Shown here in pieces: positions 36,468 to 46,215 of a stretch of 64,000 bases of DNA. Under the pieces are notes generated by a model. The model made no database searches. It was not told where the DNA came from and saw only the letters and a list, made by a program, of their open reading frames with translations. Made by a program: the position numbers and the translations under genes. Positions within the stretch are counted from its first letter, which is position 1; the number at the start of each line of letters is the position of its first letter. The DNA comes from Chlorobium phaeovibrioides (GTDB taxonomy: Bacteria > Bacteroidota > Chlorobiia > Chlorobiales > Chlorobiaceae). The stretch is taken from contig NZ_RXYK01000006.1 in assembly GCF_003968655.1 (NCBI RefSeq), forward strand, positions 47,580 to 111,579, read 5' to 3'.

Positions 36468-37613
36468 ATGATTGAACAAGCACTTAAAGGACGCCGCAAC
36501 TACAGGATATGGAGCCTCGCACTTCTCGTGGTGGCGGCAGGGGGCGTGTACGCCTCCGCCCTGCAGAGCGCGGACGGGTTCGTCCATACCGGGATGGGCA
36601 ACAATGCCATCTGGGGGCTCTACCATGCACAGCTGCCCTTTCTTGCCTCCATTGCCGCAGCCTCGCTTGCCATACTGGTGCCCGGGACGCTTCAGAAACA
36701 TTCGTTCCTTGCCTCCCTTGCCCCGCTGGCGGCATTTCTCGGCGCTACGGCTTCGGCCATGAGCCTGTTCTTCATTGCTGCCGACCTCGGCATGCAGCGC
36801 CGTATTCTGACGCTGCTCCTGAACCCTTCGCCCGGCGCTCCCGCCTCCTGGCAGGTGCCACTCCTGCTTCTTTTCCTTGCCCTCACCCTTACAGTCGGCT
36901 GGGCGCAGGTTGGGGCAATGCGTAAGGGAGTGAAGCCCCCGGTGTGGATTCGTTCTGCCGTCATGGTTGCCATTCCGGCAGGAATTGCCCTTCCGGTTAT
37001 TTCCGCCTTCACGCTGGCTGTTGTGCCCGGCAGTGAGCTCTGGACCTCTGCGCTTCTCGCCCCCCGCCTGATGGCCTCGGGGGTTGCGGCGGGAGCAGGC
37101 ATTATGCTGCTGATGGCGGTGACGGCTGAACAGCTGGCAGGATTCAAGGCCGGAGAGGAAACGCTGGAACGGCTTGCCGCTGTTGGCGCGTGGGCAGGGC
37201 TCGTCTTCCTTGCCCTTACGGGGCTGGACGCCGCAACGGCCATGCTTGGCAACATGACGGCCGACACTGCCGCGCTTGCCCTTCTCTACGGCAACTCCCC
37301 TTTCGCAGTGGTTTCATGGTTTGCGCTTTTTTCCGGCACCCTCTCAACCGGGCTGTTACTCGTGCCCTCCCTTCGCCGTTCATTCATTGCCGCCGCTTCT
37401 TTGGGATCTCTTCTGGCGCTCTCCGTCTGGCTCCAGAGTGGTCTGACGCTTATTCTTGCAGGACAGCTGAAAGATGCTTCGGCTGCAGCCGGCTACGCAC
37501 CGGCAGTGCCGGAACTTCTTCTGACTGCCGGGATATGGGCAGGTGCAGTGCTCCTCATGACCGTTCTGCTCAAAATCACCGCTTCGGCACAGCTGGAACG
37601 GGAGGGTCTATGA
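36468..37613 (+). CDS. dsrP: DsrP, NrfD-type integral membrane subunit
   Basis: A 381-residue NrfD/PsrC-family membrane protein with nine or ten hydrophobic helices covering almost the full length. Such subunits bind quinone and link it to an FeS partner, here DsrO. The last base pairs overlap the dsrV start (ATGA). Sequence is strongly Ala/Leu-rich, so identification depends on topology and position in the operon. Confidence 0.9.
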   Translation: MIEQALKGRRNYRIWSLALLVVAAGGVYASALQSADGFVHTGMGNNAIWGLYHAQLPFLASIAAASLAILVPGTLQKHSFLASLAPLAAFLGATASAMSLFFIAADLGMQRRILTLLLNPSPGAPASWQVPLLLLFLALTLTVGWAQVGAMRKGVKPPVWIRSAVMVAIPAGIALPVISAFTLAVVPGSELWTSALLAPRLMASGVAAGAGIMLLMAVTAEQLAGFKAGEETLERLAAVGAWAGLVFLALTGLDAATAMLGNMTADTAALALLYGNSPFAVVSWFALFSGTLSTGLLLVPSLRRSFIAAASLGSLLALSVWLQSGLTLILAGQLKDASAAAGYAPAVPELLLTAGIWAGAVLLMTVLLKITASAQLEREGL

Positions 37614-38077
37614 GCACCTTTCTTCCTCTCAACATCCGTATTGACGGTAAAAAAATTCTCTTTGTGGGTGGAGGCGTGCTTGCCATGCACAAACTGCAGG
37701 CGGTTCTTCAGTTCAGTACTGCCGTTACCGTGCTTGACTCCGCATGCAGTGACGAAGTTGTATGCACAGGGGTGCAGGTGCTCAACAAAACCTATGAACC
37801 CTCCGACCTTGACGGATTTTTTCTTGTCTATGCATGCACTCCCGATGAGGGCCTGAACCGCCGCGTGCTGGATGATGCGCAAAAGAAGGGAATTCTCTGC
37901 AACATAGCCGATAACCGCAACGATTCCGACTTCATCTCTCCCGCCCTGTTCCGCCATGAGGGAATGACCGTCAGCGTCTCCTCCGACGGGCGCAACGCCC
38001 GGCGCTCAGTTGAGTGGAGAAATGCCATAAAAGAGCTCTTTCTCTCAAAAAGAGTGCCGACGAAGACCAACGCTTAA
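37610..38077 (+). CDS. dsrV: DsrV, precorrin-2 dehydrogenase-like protein (CysG N-terminal type)
   Basis: A 155-residue protein with the NAD-binding fold of siroheme synthase: [21 protein letters not shown] at the start, [18 protein letters not shown], and [19 protein letters not shown]. It should oxidise precorrin-2 to sirohydrochlorin. It is short compared with CysG/Met8 because the C-terminal chelatase-type extension is mostly missing, so iron insertion may be done by another enzyme. It sits between dsrP and dsrW. Confidence 0.88.
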   Translation: MSTFLPLNIRIDGKKILFVGGGVLAMHKLQAVLQFSTAVTVLDSACSDEVVCTGVQVLNKTYEPSDLDGFFLVYACTPDEGLNRRVLDDAQKKGILCNIADNRNDSDFISPALFRHEGMTVSVSSDGRNARRSVEWRNAIKELFLSKRVPTKTNA

Positions 38078-38088
38078 AGCAGTACACC

Positions 38089-39465
38089 ATGAAAAAAAAG
38101 AGCGATACAGCAAAAAAAGGATATGTCTTTATAGCCGGAGCCGGCCCCGGCGACCCTGAACTCCTCACCTTGAAGGCTGTGCGGGCGCTGCAGGATGCCG
38201 ATGTCATTCTCTATGACGATCTGGTGACAAGCGCAATCATCGACCAGTTCGGTGGCCTGAAAATCTATACCGGCAAACGCAAAGACAGCCACCACTTCGA
38301 ACAGGACGCAATCAACGAGGAGATTGCCCGCCATGCCCTGGAGGGGAAAACGGTTGTGAGGCTCAAAGGGGGAGACCCCTTCGTGTTCGGCCGTGGCGGA
38401 GAGGAGATTGATGTGCTCAGAAAGTATGGGATAGACTACGAAATCATTCCCGGCATCACTGCAGCCCACGGGGCAAGCGCATACAGTGAAATACCCCTCA
38501 CCATGCGCAAGGTCTCCTCGTCCGTTGCTTTCTGCACCGGCCATCCCGTCAACAAGATACAGGTGCCCGATGCCGATACCCTGGTTTACTACATGGTGGC
38601 CTCTTCTGTGCACGAGGTACTTGATGCCGTTGTGAAAAAAGGGCGTCCTGAAGAGACCAAGGTTGCCATTGTCCAGAATGCCACCCGTTATAACCAGAGA
38701 GTCTGGACGGGAACTCTGGGGGAGCTCCGCAGAAAAGAGCGCGCGGCCTACTCTCCCGCCCTCCTCATTATCGGCGAGAACATCAACCAGTTCATTGAAA
38801 ACAACTGGTTCAGCAGGAAGAAGAAAGTGCTGACGGGAGACGCCGACCCCAGGCGCTACAGCAGCAGGGAATGGCTTGTTGTGAACTTTCCCTGCCGCCG
38901 GGTGGATGAGGCCGACCGCGACAGGCTCGAGGAGAGCATTTCCAATGTTGCCGACTATCCGGTGCTCTTTTTCCCGAACAGGTTTGCCGTCAAGTATTTT
39001 TTCACCTACCTGATGGAGTTCAACCGCGATGTGCGTCATCTGGCAAACTGTACCATCTGCACGCTTGGACGGCCGGCAGCAACCGAACTCCAGAAGTATG
39101 GCATTATAGCCGATCTTGCCCTTGAGCCCGACAGCCCTTCCGATATTGCCATCCGGCTCAAAGAGCGCGCCATCACCGGAAAAAAGGTGCTCCTTCCCGG
39201 TTCCAACCTTGTTGACGGTTACCTGATGAACGAGCTTTCAGCTCTGGGCAACACCGTTACACCGCTGAGCGTTTATCTGCACGGTCAGCAGGAACAGGAG
39301 GAGAGTATTGACCTGGAGTTCATTGATGAGATTTTCTTCTCTTCCTCCACCTGCGTTAAAAATTTCAGTTCGCTCTACCGAACGATTCCCGCCGGCATCA
39401 CCGTTACTACTGCCGACAGCGACACGGAAACAGAGTATTGCCGGCTCTTCGGCAAAAGAACCTGA
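38089..39465 (+). CDS. dsrW: DsrW, uroporphyrinogen-III C-methyltransferase fused to uroporphyrinogen-III synthase
   Basis: A 458-residue fusion. Residues 12-250 are [41 protein letters not shown], and [17 protein letters not shown]. The C-terminal 200 residues look like a HemD domain ([33 protein letters not shown], and [13 protein letters not shown]). It should make precorrin-2 from hydroxymethylbilane, feeding DsrV and siroheme synthesis for DsrAB. The frame opens at 38014, overlapping dsrV, but homology begins just after the ATG at 38089. Last gene of the dsr operon. Confidence 0.87.
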   Translation: MKKKSDTAKKGYVFIAGAGPGDPELLTLKAVRALQDADVILYDDLVTSAIIDQFGGLKIYTGKRKDSHHFEQDAINEEIARHALEGKTVVRLKGGDPFVFGRGGEEIDVLRKYGIDYEIIPGITAAHGASAYSEIPLTMRKVSSSVAFCTGHPVNKIQVPDADTLVYYMVASSVHEVLDAVVKKGRPEETKVAIVQNATRYNQRVWTGTLGELRRKERAAYSPALLIIGENINQFIENNWFSRKKKVLTGDADPRRYSSREWLVVNFPCRRVDEADRDRLEESISNVADYPVLFFPNRFAVKYFFTYLMEFNRDVRHLANCTICTLGRPAATELQKYGIIADLALEPDSPSDIAIRLKERAITGKKVLLPGSNLVDGYLMNELSALGNTVTPLSVYLHGQQEQEESIDLEFIDEIFFSSSTCVKNFSSLYRTIPAGITVTTADSDTETEYCRLFGKRT

Positions 39466-39799
39466 ACGAGAGAACAAAGAGGTATGGCACCCGAACAACG
39501 ATCGGTCATGTTTTCACGATGCAGCCGCCAAAGCAGCACCCATGAGAGCCCGCAGACCGGAGAAGAACGATGTGGCAGGGAGGAACGGCACAGGAGCGGG
39601 GAGCTGATGGAGGATCATTGCAGCTGCTGTGAACTTCCCCGTGCCGACTGCCGGGCAGGCGGAAGGGAGAGTGTCGGGGGGGGGACTGTGTATTGTATGG
39701 AAAAGGCGTATATTCTCACAGTCTGTTGAACCCGCCCTCCGTCATTGCCCGCCGCTCCAGAACCGGCGGAGTATTTCGGGGCTGAAAACAAGTTTCTCT
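39466..39799. other. Intergenic region after dsrW with no convincing gene
   Basis: This 334-bp stretch separates the dsr operon from the kinase gene. An open frame at 39484-39729, with an internal start at 39607, encodes a short Cys-rich peptide (CSCCELPRADC). It has no family match and atypical composition. No strong terminator hairpin was seen. Confidence 0.45.
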
Positions 39800-40501
39800 A
39801 TGCTGGGTGATGTTTTACTTATCAGTGAAAAGCACATAGCGGCAGCGGCCGTCATAGCAGAACGGGTCATAATCGAGCTCCAGACCCTTCAGAAAGAGCA
39901 TTCCGGGCACAAGTACATTGTGGCCATATCGGGCGAGTCGGGCAGCGGAAAGAGCGAACTCTCCCACTCCCTTGCCGTACGGCTCAAAAAAGAGGGTGTC
40001 CGCCCCAAGATTCTCCATACAGACAACTATTACCGGATTCCTCCCTCGGAGCGTCTTGCATGGCGTCTTGCCGACAACTTCGAGAATGTGGGTGTGGGCG
40101 AGTACGACTGGGACCTGCTCAAAAGCAATATTGCCGATTTCCGCAGCGACCGCCAGTCGCTCATGCCGTGCGTTGATATTGTGAGCGGCGAAATCGACCG
40201 CCTCATCACCGACTTCAGCAAAGCCGATGTGCTGGTTGTTGACGGACTCTACGCTCTTGGCATTCGCGATGCAGACCTCTGCGTCTACATCGACCTTACC
40301 TGGCGCGAAACAAAAAAGAACCAGACGCTTCGCGGCAAAGAGGCTAATGACACCTACCGCCTGCGGGTGCTGGAAAAAGAGCATGACGACATCAGCGCCT
40401 TCCGCTACAGGGCACACCTGATTGTAGGGCACGACTACAGCGTGACTGAGTCTCTGGATCCCGGTGACGCCGCAGTTGAGGGCGATTATGCAGGACAGTA
40501 G
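39800..40501 (+). CDS. Uridine kinase / phosphoribulokinase-family P-loop kinase
   Basis: A 233-residue kinase with Walker A AISGESGSGKSELSHSLAV (about residue 42), the substrate segment ILHTDNYYRIPPSERLAWRL, Walker B VLVVDGLYALG, and lid residues RGKEANDTYRLRVLEKE. The family phosphorylates uridine, ribulose 5-phosphate or related sugars. The unusual N-terminal helix and the R-x-x-W insertion make the substrate uncertain. The frame opens at 39629, but I prefer the ATG at 39800. It overlaps the following MFS gene by 14 bp. Confidence 0.78.
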   Translation: MLGDVLLISEKHIAAAAVIAERVIIELQTLQKEHSGHKYIVAISGESGSGKSELSHSLAVRLKKEGVRPKILHTDNYYRIPPSERLAWRLADNFENVGVGEYDWDLLKSNIADFRSDRQSLMPCVDIVSGEIDRLITDFSKADVLVVDGLYALGIRDADLCVYIDLTWRETKKNQTLRGKEANDTYRLRVLEKEHDDISAFRYRAHLIVGHDYSVTESLDPGDAAVEGDYAGQ

Positions 40502-41774
40502 CGCCCCGCACCCGGGAAGCCGCATTTCCAAAAAACTTCTTGAAGCTTTTCCCGCTTTCGGGAGCCTCAACTTCCGCCGGTATTTCCCCGGCCAGGTGGT
40601 CTCCATGGTTGGCACCTGGATGCAGATGGTTGCCCAGGGCTGGCTTGTGCTTGAACTTACCGATTCGGCTTTCGATGTTGGTCTTGTTGCCGCCGCCTCC
40701 ACCCTTCCCACACTCTTTCTCTCACTCTTCGGCGGTGTTATTGTTGACCGCTACCCGCGCCGTACCATTCTGCTCTGGACCCAGACAGCGGCAATGATGC
40801 TGGCCTTCATACTCGGCATTTTCGTTCTCACAGGTACGGTGACAATGCCCGTCATTCTCATCCTCTCCTTCCTTCTCGGCTGCGTCAACGCACTCAATGT
40901 GCCCGCCCTTCAAGCCTTTCTCAGCGAGATGGTCGAGCGGGAACATCTCTCCTCTGCCATAGCCATGAACTCCGCCATCTATAACGGCTCGCGCGTCATA
41001 GGTCCCGCCATTGCCGGCTTCATCATTGCGGCAGCCGGAACAGGAGCTGCCTTCATTGCAAACGGGTTCAGCTTTCTGGCCGTCATCGTTTCCCTGCTCC
41101 TCATCCGCTCCGCCGGCATGCTGGCCCCTGAGGGCGAGCGGGTTCATCCGATTGAGGCTATCCGCGAGGGTCTCCGCTACTCGCTCAACCACCCCATCAT
41201 CCGCACCATCGTCATCTTTATTGCCATCATTTCCATTTTTGCATGGTCCTATGTTACCATGCTGCCGGTTATCGCCAAACGCTCGTTCCAGATGGACGCC
41301 ACCGGCCTCGGCTACCTCTACGGCGTTTCCGGGCTCGGCTCCGTACTGGGCACCATTTTTGTTTCCATGTACTCCCGCACCATCGACCGCATGGTGTTCA
41401 TCTCCGGCGGCACCATTCTCTTCTCCCTCTCCCTCGCCGCCTTCACCTGGACCTCCTGGCTCCCCCTCGCCTACTTCTTTCTCTTCCTCTGTGGCCTCGG
41501 CCTTGTGGCAGCAGTAGCTACAATGAGCGCCACCCTGCAGGGAACCGTTGACGACCGGTACCGCGGCAGGGTGATGAGCCTCTATATGATGGTTTTCATG
41601 GGGTTTATGCCAATCGGCAACCTTGAAGTCGGCTGGCTCTCAGAGCAGTTCGGCACCGGGCCGGCAATCCGCATCGGCTGCCTCGTTACCCTCATAGCAG
41701 CAATCGCCATAATCTTCTACAGCCCCCGCGTCCGCGCCGACTACGACCGCTACCGCAAGGCAGAATCCGGTTGA
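40488..41774 (+). CDS. Major facilitator superfamily exporter (EntS-like, MFS_3)
   Basis: A 428-residue transporter with 12 predicted helices. FGSLNFRRYFPGQVVSMVGTW and GWLVLELTDSAFDVGLVAAA are the MFS_3 (enterobactin-exporter-like) signature of helix 1-2, and GGVIVDRYPRRTILLWTQ is the loop 2-3 motif. MNSAIYNGSRVIGPAIAGF is helix 5. Substrates of this group include siderophores and other small molecules. The preferred start is the ATG at 40488, within the kinase gene, which couples the two. It converges on emrB with a 26-bp gap. Confidence 0.86.
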   Translation: MQDSSAPHPGSRISKKLLEAFPAFGSLNFRRYFPGQVVSMVGTWMQMVAQGWLVLELTDSAFDVGLVAAASTLPTLFLSLFGGVIVDRYPRRTILLWTQTAAMMLAFILGIFVLTGTVTMPVILILSFLLGCVNALNVPALQAFLSEMVEREHLSSAIAMNSAIYNGSRVIGPAIAGFIIAAAGTGAAFIANGFSFLAVIVSLLLIRSAGMLAPEGERVHPIEAIREGLRYSLNHPIIRTIVIFIAIISIFAWSYVTMLPVIAKRSFQMDATGLGYLYGVSGLGSVLGTIFVSMYSRTIDRMVFISGGTILFSLSLAAFTWTSWLPLAYFFLFLCGLGLVAAVATMSATLQGTVDDRYRGRVMSLYMMVFMGFMPIGNLEVGWLSEQFGTGPAIRIGCLVTLIAAIAIIFYSPRVRADYDRYRKAESG

Positions 41775-41800
41775 AAAACGCTCCCCGGCCCTGCCTGCCG

Positions 41801-43399
41801 TCAATGACCCCCGCCTGCTCCCTTTCCTGAACCCTTCTCCTCTCTGATGAAGAACAGGAGCGGCAGGCAGCAGAGGAACAGGACGGCAATCAGCATGAAG
41901 GCGTCCATGTAGGCAAGGTGGTGGCTCTGGGCCATCACCGTGCCCTCAAGCGCGCGCGTTGCTGCATAGCCGGCATCAACGGGCGAGAGTGCTCCACTTG
42001 TCTGCATGGTTTGGCCGATGGCGTCAAGACGGAGGACTGCTTCGTGGTCGAAGGGGGAGAGGCTGCTGATGAGATCCACCCTGTGGGCGGCCACCCGTTT
42101 GGCGATGTAGGTGTTGGTGATGGCAATGCCGAACGAGCCTCCGAGCTGGCGCACCATGTTGTTCAACCCCGTGGCCTGGCCGATGTCGCGCCCGTGCAGA
42201 CCTGTGACGGCCAGCATGGTGACAGGAATGAAAATGAACCCGAGAGCAAGCCCCCGAAGCAGCAGCACCCAGAAAAATTGTGTAGCCCCCGACTGCATGG
42301 TCTGCTGCCCAAGCTCCCAGCTGAAGAGCATGAAGGCCGCCATCCCGAATGCCATCAGCAGTTTCGGCGATGCCCCCTTCTGCAGGGCTATGCCCAGCGG
42401 CATGGAGATGGCCCCCGTCAGCATGGCGCTGGGAAAGAGCACAAGGCCGGTCAGAACGGCCGTGAAGCCCAGAAGTTGCTGCACGAACACCGGAAACACA
42501 AACAGCGTTCCGTAAAGGCCGTAACCCACAATGAAGGTGAGCACAGCAGCAATGGCCAGGTTCTTGCTTCGCCCCAGCACGCTGAGGTCCACCGCCGGGT
42601 GCTCGGTGTGCAGCTCCCACCACACAAAAGCAGCAAGGCAGACAATTGCGATAATGGTGAACCAGGTGATGTAGGGTGTTGCGAACCAGTCTTTTGATTC
42701 CCCCCGCTCAAGAATGAACTGCAGAGACCCGATGCCCACCGCCAGCAGCCCTATTCCTGCCCAGTCGATTTTTTTAACCTTGTGCGATACCTTCGGTTCA
42801 CGGATAAAGGTGAAGGCAGCCCACGAGGCCAGAAGCCCCACAGGAATGTTCACGAAAAAGCACCACTCCCAGCTCAGGTAATCAACCAGATATCCTCCGA
42901 GAAGCGGTCCGATGGTGGGGCCGAGCACAAGGCCCATTGAGAATATGCCTGTGGCCGCTCCCCGCTCCTCAGGCCGGAAGGTCTCATAGAGAATGGCCTG
43001 GGATGTGGGCAGAAGCGCCCCGCCCCCTATGCCCTGAATAAAGCGGAAAAAGACCAGCGTCCAGATGTTGTCGGCTATGCCGCAGAGCAGCGATGCCAAA
43101 GTAAAGAGAAGGATGGAGCCAATGAAGTAGGTGCGCCGCCCGAGCAGGTTTCCGAGAAACCCGGAGAGAGGGATGACAATGACATTGGCTATTGCGTAGC
43201 TGATGATAACCCACGAAACATCCTCAATGCTGGCGCCGAGGTTGCCGCTGATGTGGCTGATTGCCACATTGACAATTGTGGTATCAATCAGCTCCAGCAT
43301 TGCGGCCACAATCACCGTAATGGTGATGATTGTTTTCCGGAACCCGGTTTCGTAAGTGTGTCCGCCTTCGTATGCCCCGGCTGCAGCTGCTCCGCTCAT
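41801..43399 (-). CDS. emrB: EmrB/QacA-type (DHA2) multidrug efflux MFS transporter
   Basis: A 532-residue drug:H+ antiporter with 14 hydrophobic helices. LELIDTTIVNVAISHISGNL is motif D1 of the DHA2 group, GFLGNLLGRRTYFIGSILLF is motif A, and FRFIQGIGGGALLPTSQAIL and GIFSMGLVLGPTIGPLLGGY (motif C) follow. It would extrude hydrophobic or toxic molecules with EmrA and a TolC channel. It ends the tolC-usp-emrA-emrB operon, 10 bp after emrA. Confidence 0.92.
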   Translation of the reverse strand: MSGAAAAGAYEGGHTYETGFRKTIITITVIVAAMLELIDTTIVNVAISHISGNLGASIEDVSWVIISYAIANVIVIPLSGFLGNLLGRRTYFIGSILLFTLASLLCGIADNIWTLVFFRFIQGIGGGALLPTSQAILYETFRPEERGAATGIFSMGLVLGPTIGPLLGGYLVDYLSWEWCFFVNIPVGLLASWAAFTFIREPKVSHKVKKIDWAGIGLLAVGIGSLQFILERGESKDWFATPYITWFTIIAIVCLAAFVWWELHTEHPAVDLSVLGRSKNLAIAAVLTFIVGYGLYGTLFVFPVFVQQLLGFTAVLTGLVLFPSAMLTGAISMPLGIALQKGASPKLLMAFGMAAFMLFSWELGQQTMQSGATQFFWVLLLRGLALGFIFIPVTMLAVTGLHGRDIGQATGLNNMVRQLGGSFGIAITNTYIAKRVAAHRVDLISSLSPFDHEAVLRLDAIGQTMQTSGALSPVDAGYAATRALEGTVMAQSHHLAYMDAFMLIAVLFLCCLPLLFFIREEKGSGKGAGGGH

Positions 43400-43409
43400 G
43401 GCTGAGTCC

Positions 43410-44381
43410 TCACTTCACCCTGACATCCGCTACCACACTCATTCCTGCGGCAAGAGGCTGTTCGGGTGTTTCCGTAAACACAATTTTTACCGGTACCCGC
43501 TGGGCAACCTTCACGAAGTTGCCGCTTGCATTGTCGGGGGGGAGAAGGGAGAACTTTGAGCCGGTGCCCGATGAGATTGACTCCACGCGTCCCTCGAACG
43601 ATTTGCCGGGGAAGGCATCAACCTTGATGTCGACCTTCTGGCCGGGGCGTATGTTGGTGAGCTGCGTCTCCTTGAAATTGGCCACCACCCAGAGCTCACT
43701 GCTGCCTACAAGCCCGATGAGCCATTGACCCGGCTGCACGAACTGCCCGGGCTGCACATTCTTTCTGGCAACATGGCCATCTGCCGGAGCGGTGATGGTT
43801 GTATAGGAAAGCTGCAGGCGTGCGTTCTGAAGCTCCGCCTCGCGCACCTTCACCAAAGCAAGCGCTGCCCGGTATTGCCCTGAAGCTCCAGCATGCTCTG
43901 CTGAAGAGCCGGTTGCTCCCGCAGTGACCGCGTCCAGCTCCGCTTTTGAAATAACATCCTGCTCCTGCAGGTTCCGGCTTCGGCGAAGATCGGCCTGGAG
44001 TTTTCGCTCATTGGCCTTTGCTGCCGTTATTGCCGCCCGTGCGGCCTCGGCAGAGGCTTTTGCGCTTTCAAGTGCAGCCACGGCAGCGTCGCGCCGCACC
44101 ACAAAATCAAGCGAGTCGAGCCTGATGAGGGCGTCTCCCCGGGCAACCTTCCCGTTGTCCTCCGCCATGACCTCAATAACCTTGCCCGGCACGCGGGAAA
44201 TTACAGGATAGATGTCCCCCTCAATCTGGGCGTTGTCGGTCTCTTCATAGAGAAAAGAGTGGTAGAGCTTCATTCCCCCAAACACAAGCCCTATTGCAAG
44301 CAGGATTCCAAGAACCAGGTACCGCATGGGATTGACGGGGGGCTTTGAGCCGGAACCTTTGCCGGCAGGTACTTCTTCCAT
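43410..44381 (-). CDS. emrA: EmrA/HlyD-family membrane fusion protein
   Basis: A 323-residue periplasmic adaptor. One N-terminal transmembrane helix (MRYLVLGILLAIGLVFGGMK, about residues 19-38) is followed by a barrel-sandwich lipoyl half-domain (GDIYPVISRVPGKVIEVMAE), a helical hairpin rich in Ala/Lys/Glu, and the second half (ITAPADGHVARKNVQPGQFV). It bridges EmrB to the outer-membrane TolC protein encoded in the same operon. Confidence 0.92.
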   Translation of the reverse strand: MEEVPAGKGSGSKPPVNPMRYLVLGILLAIGLVFGGMKLYHSFLYEETDNAQIEGDIYPVISRVPGKVIEVMAEDNGKVARGDALIRLDSLDFVVRRDAAVAALESAKASAEAARAAITAAKANERKLQADLRRSRNLQEQDVISKAELDAVTAGATGSSAEHAGASGQYRAALALVKVREAELQNARLQLSYTTITAPADGHVARKNVQPGQFVQPGQWLIGLVGSSELWVVANFKETQLTNIRPGQKVDIKVDAFPGKSFEGRVESISSGTGSKFSLLPPDNASGNFVKVAQRVPVKIVFTETPEQPLAAGMSVVADVRVK

Positions 44382-44387
44382 AGGTGC

Positions 44388-44855
44388 TTATGCGTTGATT
44401 GTTGCGCGCGTCTCCTCGTCCGGGCAGTCGTCCTCTTCTGTCTCAAGTTCCGGCGTTTTCAGTACCAGAACAGGGCAGGGAGAGTGGCGCATGACTGATT
44501 CGGTTGTGCTTCCTACAAGAAGCCGGAGCAGGCGGCTGCTTCCGTGCGACCCCAGAACAATCATTCCGGCGCCCCCGTTGCGGGCATTCTCCAGAATCAT
44601 CTTTGCGGGATTGCCATAGGCAACTGCAAAACGCACATCACACCCTGAATCCGCAAGGATTCCTGAGTATTGCGAGAACATAAGAAGATGCTCTCTGAGC
44701 ATCGTATCTTCGTCACCCCGCATCTCATCGGGAACCACATGAAGCACGGTCAGCCGTGTTCCTGTGGAATGGTGCTCGGCAAGGTATCGTATTGTATGGA
44801 GCGAGTCGGCTGAAAAATCAACCGGAGCAAGTATTCGTTTTTCCTGAGGTTTCAT
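44388..44855 (-). CDS. Universal stress protein (UspA family)
   Basis: A 155-residue Usp. ILAPVDFSADSLHTIRYLAE is the first strand/loop, and GSHGSSRLLRLLVGST is the ATP-binding G-2x-G-9x-G(S/T) motif, so it belongs to the ATP-binding branch. The C-terminus SPCPVLVL is standard, with a charged acidic tail added. Placement between tolC and emrA, overlapping the tolC stop as ATGA, is unusual and suggests that the protein senses or modulates stress linked to the efflux pump. Confidence 0.9.
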   Translation of the reverse strand: MKPQEKRILAPVDFSADSLHTIRYLAEHHSTGTRLTVLHVVPDEMRGDEDTMLREHLLMFSQYSGILADSGCDVRFAVAYGNPAKMILENARNGGAGMIVLGSHGSSRLLRLLVGSTTESVMRHSPCPVLVLKTPELETEEDDCPDEETRATINA

Positions 44856-46165
44856 GGTGTTTTCTGGTCGGGTTGCTGAATGGGTTCAAGCGGTTCTCCC
44901 GCCGCCCGTTTAAGGGCATAGGTGTTCATAACTAAAGTGTAGCGGGCCTGCAGGTTGGAGAGTTCCGCCTCGGCAAGCGAGGCCTCTGTATCAAGCAGGT
45001 CAAGCGCAGTGGCAAGTCCGTTGCGGTACCGGGTGCGGGCGTGCTCTGCGGCAAGTTCAGCCTGCTTCACCTGCAGGGTTGTGGTGGCAATGTTCTGGCG
45101 GCTGGCCCTCAGGGAGTTCAGTGACTGGCGAACCTCCTGGCGGATCTGCTGGTCGGTATCGAGCCGTTCGGCCCCGGCTGCCCGCTGCATGGCAAGTGCT
45201 GCGCGTTTTTCAGAACGGATGGCGAACCCGGTAAAAAGCGGGAGCTCCATTCTCACGCCTGCCGCTGTATTCGGGCGCATCTCCTCAAGGTCGGGCAGAA
45301 AGCCGTTGGCGGTTCCCCAGGAGAGGTTCCCGGTGATAACGGGAAGACAGGCCCTTTCTGCAAGCTCAGTCTTTCTGATGGCCGTGCGCTCATGTTCCCC
45401 GGCAAGCCTCAGTTCAAGGCGTTTTTCGAGAGCGGAGACAACAAACGACGATTCCTCCTCTCCCTGTTCAACGGAAGCAAACGATCCTTCAACCCCGACG
45501 GGCTCATCTTCAGGTAAGCCGCAAAGCCGGCTGAGGGCTATGGACTGATTGGCCAGCTCGCTCTCCAGATCTGTTTTTTTTGTCAAAGCCGAGGCCAGCC
45601 GAACCTCTGTGGAGAGCAAATCAAAGCGTGTTGCCACCCCTTCGCGGTACCGCGTCCGCGTATACTCAAGGTTTTTCTCAAGCGCGGCAATCTCTTTCTC
45701 CTGCACAAGCACAGCTTCGCGGAGGAAGAGCATGGTATGGAACACCTGAATGGTTGTATAGGCGAGGTCCCGTTCAGTGAGGGAGAGGGAAAGGCCGGCT
45801 GCTTTTTCACTCGAGCGCGCTATGGAGACGCCCTTGGCTGTACGGCCGAAATCAAGCAGCGTCATCTCCGCGCCAACTCGGGCGTTGTAGCTGTTGGCGG
45901 GCATGAACTTCATCCCCTGGTACTCGGAAATCGGGTCGCGATAGCTGTAATCGGCAATTGCTGAAAGGTGAGGGTACCAGCCGCTTCTGCTCCCTTCAGT
46001 CCGTGCTTCTGCGGCATTGAGGTTTTCGCGTGCCTGGCGCAGGCGGGGACTGTTCTCCCGAACCCGCTGCAATGCATTATTGAGGGTGAAGGTGGCGGCA
46101 TGAGACGCCGTTGGAAGGGCGAATGCCGCAATCAGTATCAGTGCCGTAGTGAATCGTAGCTTCAT
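44852..46165 (-). CDS. TolC-family outer-membrane efflux protein
   Basis: A 437-residue outer-membrane factor with a cleavable signal peptide (residues 1-22, ending ASHA-A). Two repeats of the OEP coiled-coil fold are visible, including FTLNNALQRVRENSPRLRQA, the paired TRYREGVATRFDLLSTEVRL and TRYRNGLATALDLLDTEASL segments. The open frame starts upstream, but the ATG at 46165 has an AGAGG ribosome site and gives the signal peptide. First gene of the efflux operon, with a sigma-54 promoter in front. Confidence 0.92.
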   Translation of the reverse strand: MKLRFTTALILIAAFALPTASHAATFTLNNALQRVRENSPRLRQARENLNAAEARTEGSRSGWYPHLSAIADYSYRDPISEYQGMKFMPANSYNARVGAEMTLLDFGRTAKGVSIARSSEKAAGLSLSLTERDLAYTTIQVFHTMLFLREAVLVQEKEIAALEKNLEYTRTRYREGVATRFDLLSTEVRLASALTKKTDLESELANQSIALSRLCGLPEDEPVGVEGSFASVEQGEEESSFVVSALEKRLELRLAGEHERTAIRKTELAERACLPVITGNLSWGTANGFLPDLEEMRPNTAAGVRMELPLFTGFAIRSEKRAALAMQRAAGAERLDTDQQIRQEVRQSLNSLRASRQNIATTTLQVKQAELAAEHARTRYRNGLATALDLLDTEASLAEAELSNLQARYTLVMNTYALKRAAGEPLEPIQQPDQKTP

Positions 46166-46199
46166 GGCCTCTGCGTTGTTAAGGGTGCAGTAGATACGG

Positions 46200-46215
46200 T
46201 GCAATTCCCGTGCCA
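46200..46215 (-). promoter_or_regulatory. Sigma-54 (-24/-12) promoter of the tolC-usp-emrAB operon
   Basis: On the minus strand the bases read TGGCAC-GGGAA-TTGCA, a full match to the sigma-54 consensus TGGCAC-N5-TTGCW. The expected start of transcription is near 46190, about 25 bases before the tolC ATG. A sigma-54 activator gene is divergent from it. Confidence 0.85.

Noticed and set aside
39484..39729. 81-residue Cys-rich frame after dsrW with a possible ribosome site
   Set aside because: No family match, low-complexity composition and overlap with other short frames; listed only as intergenic content.
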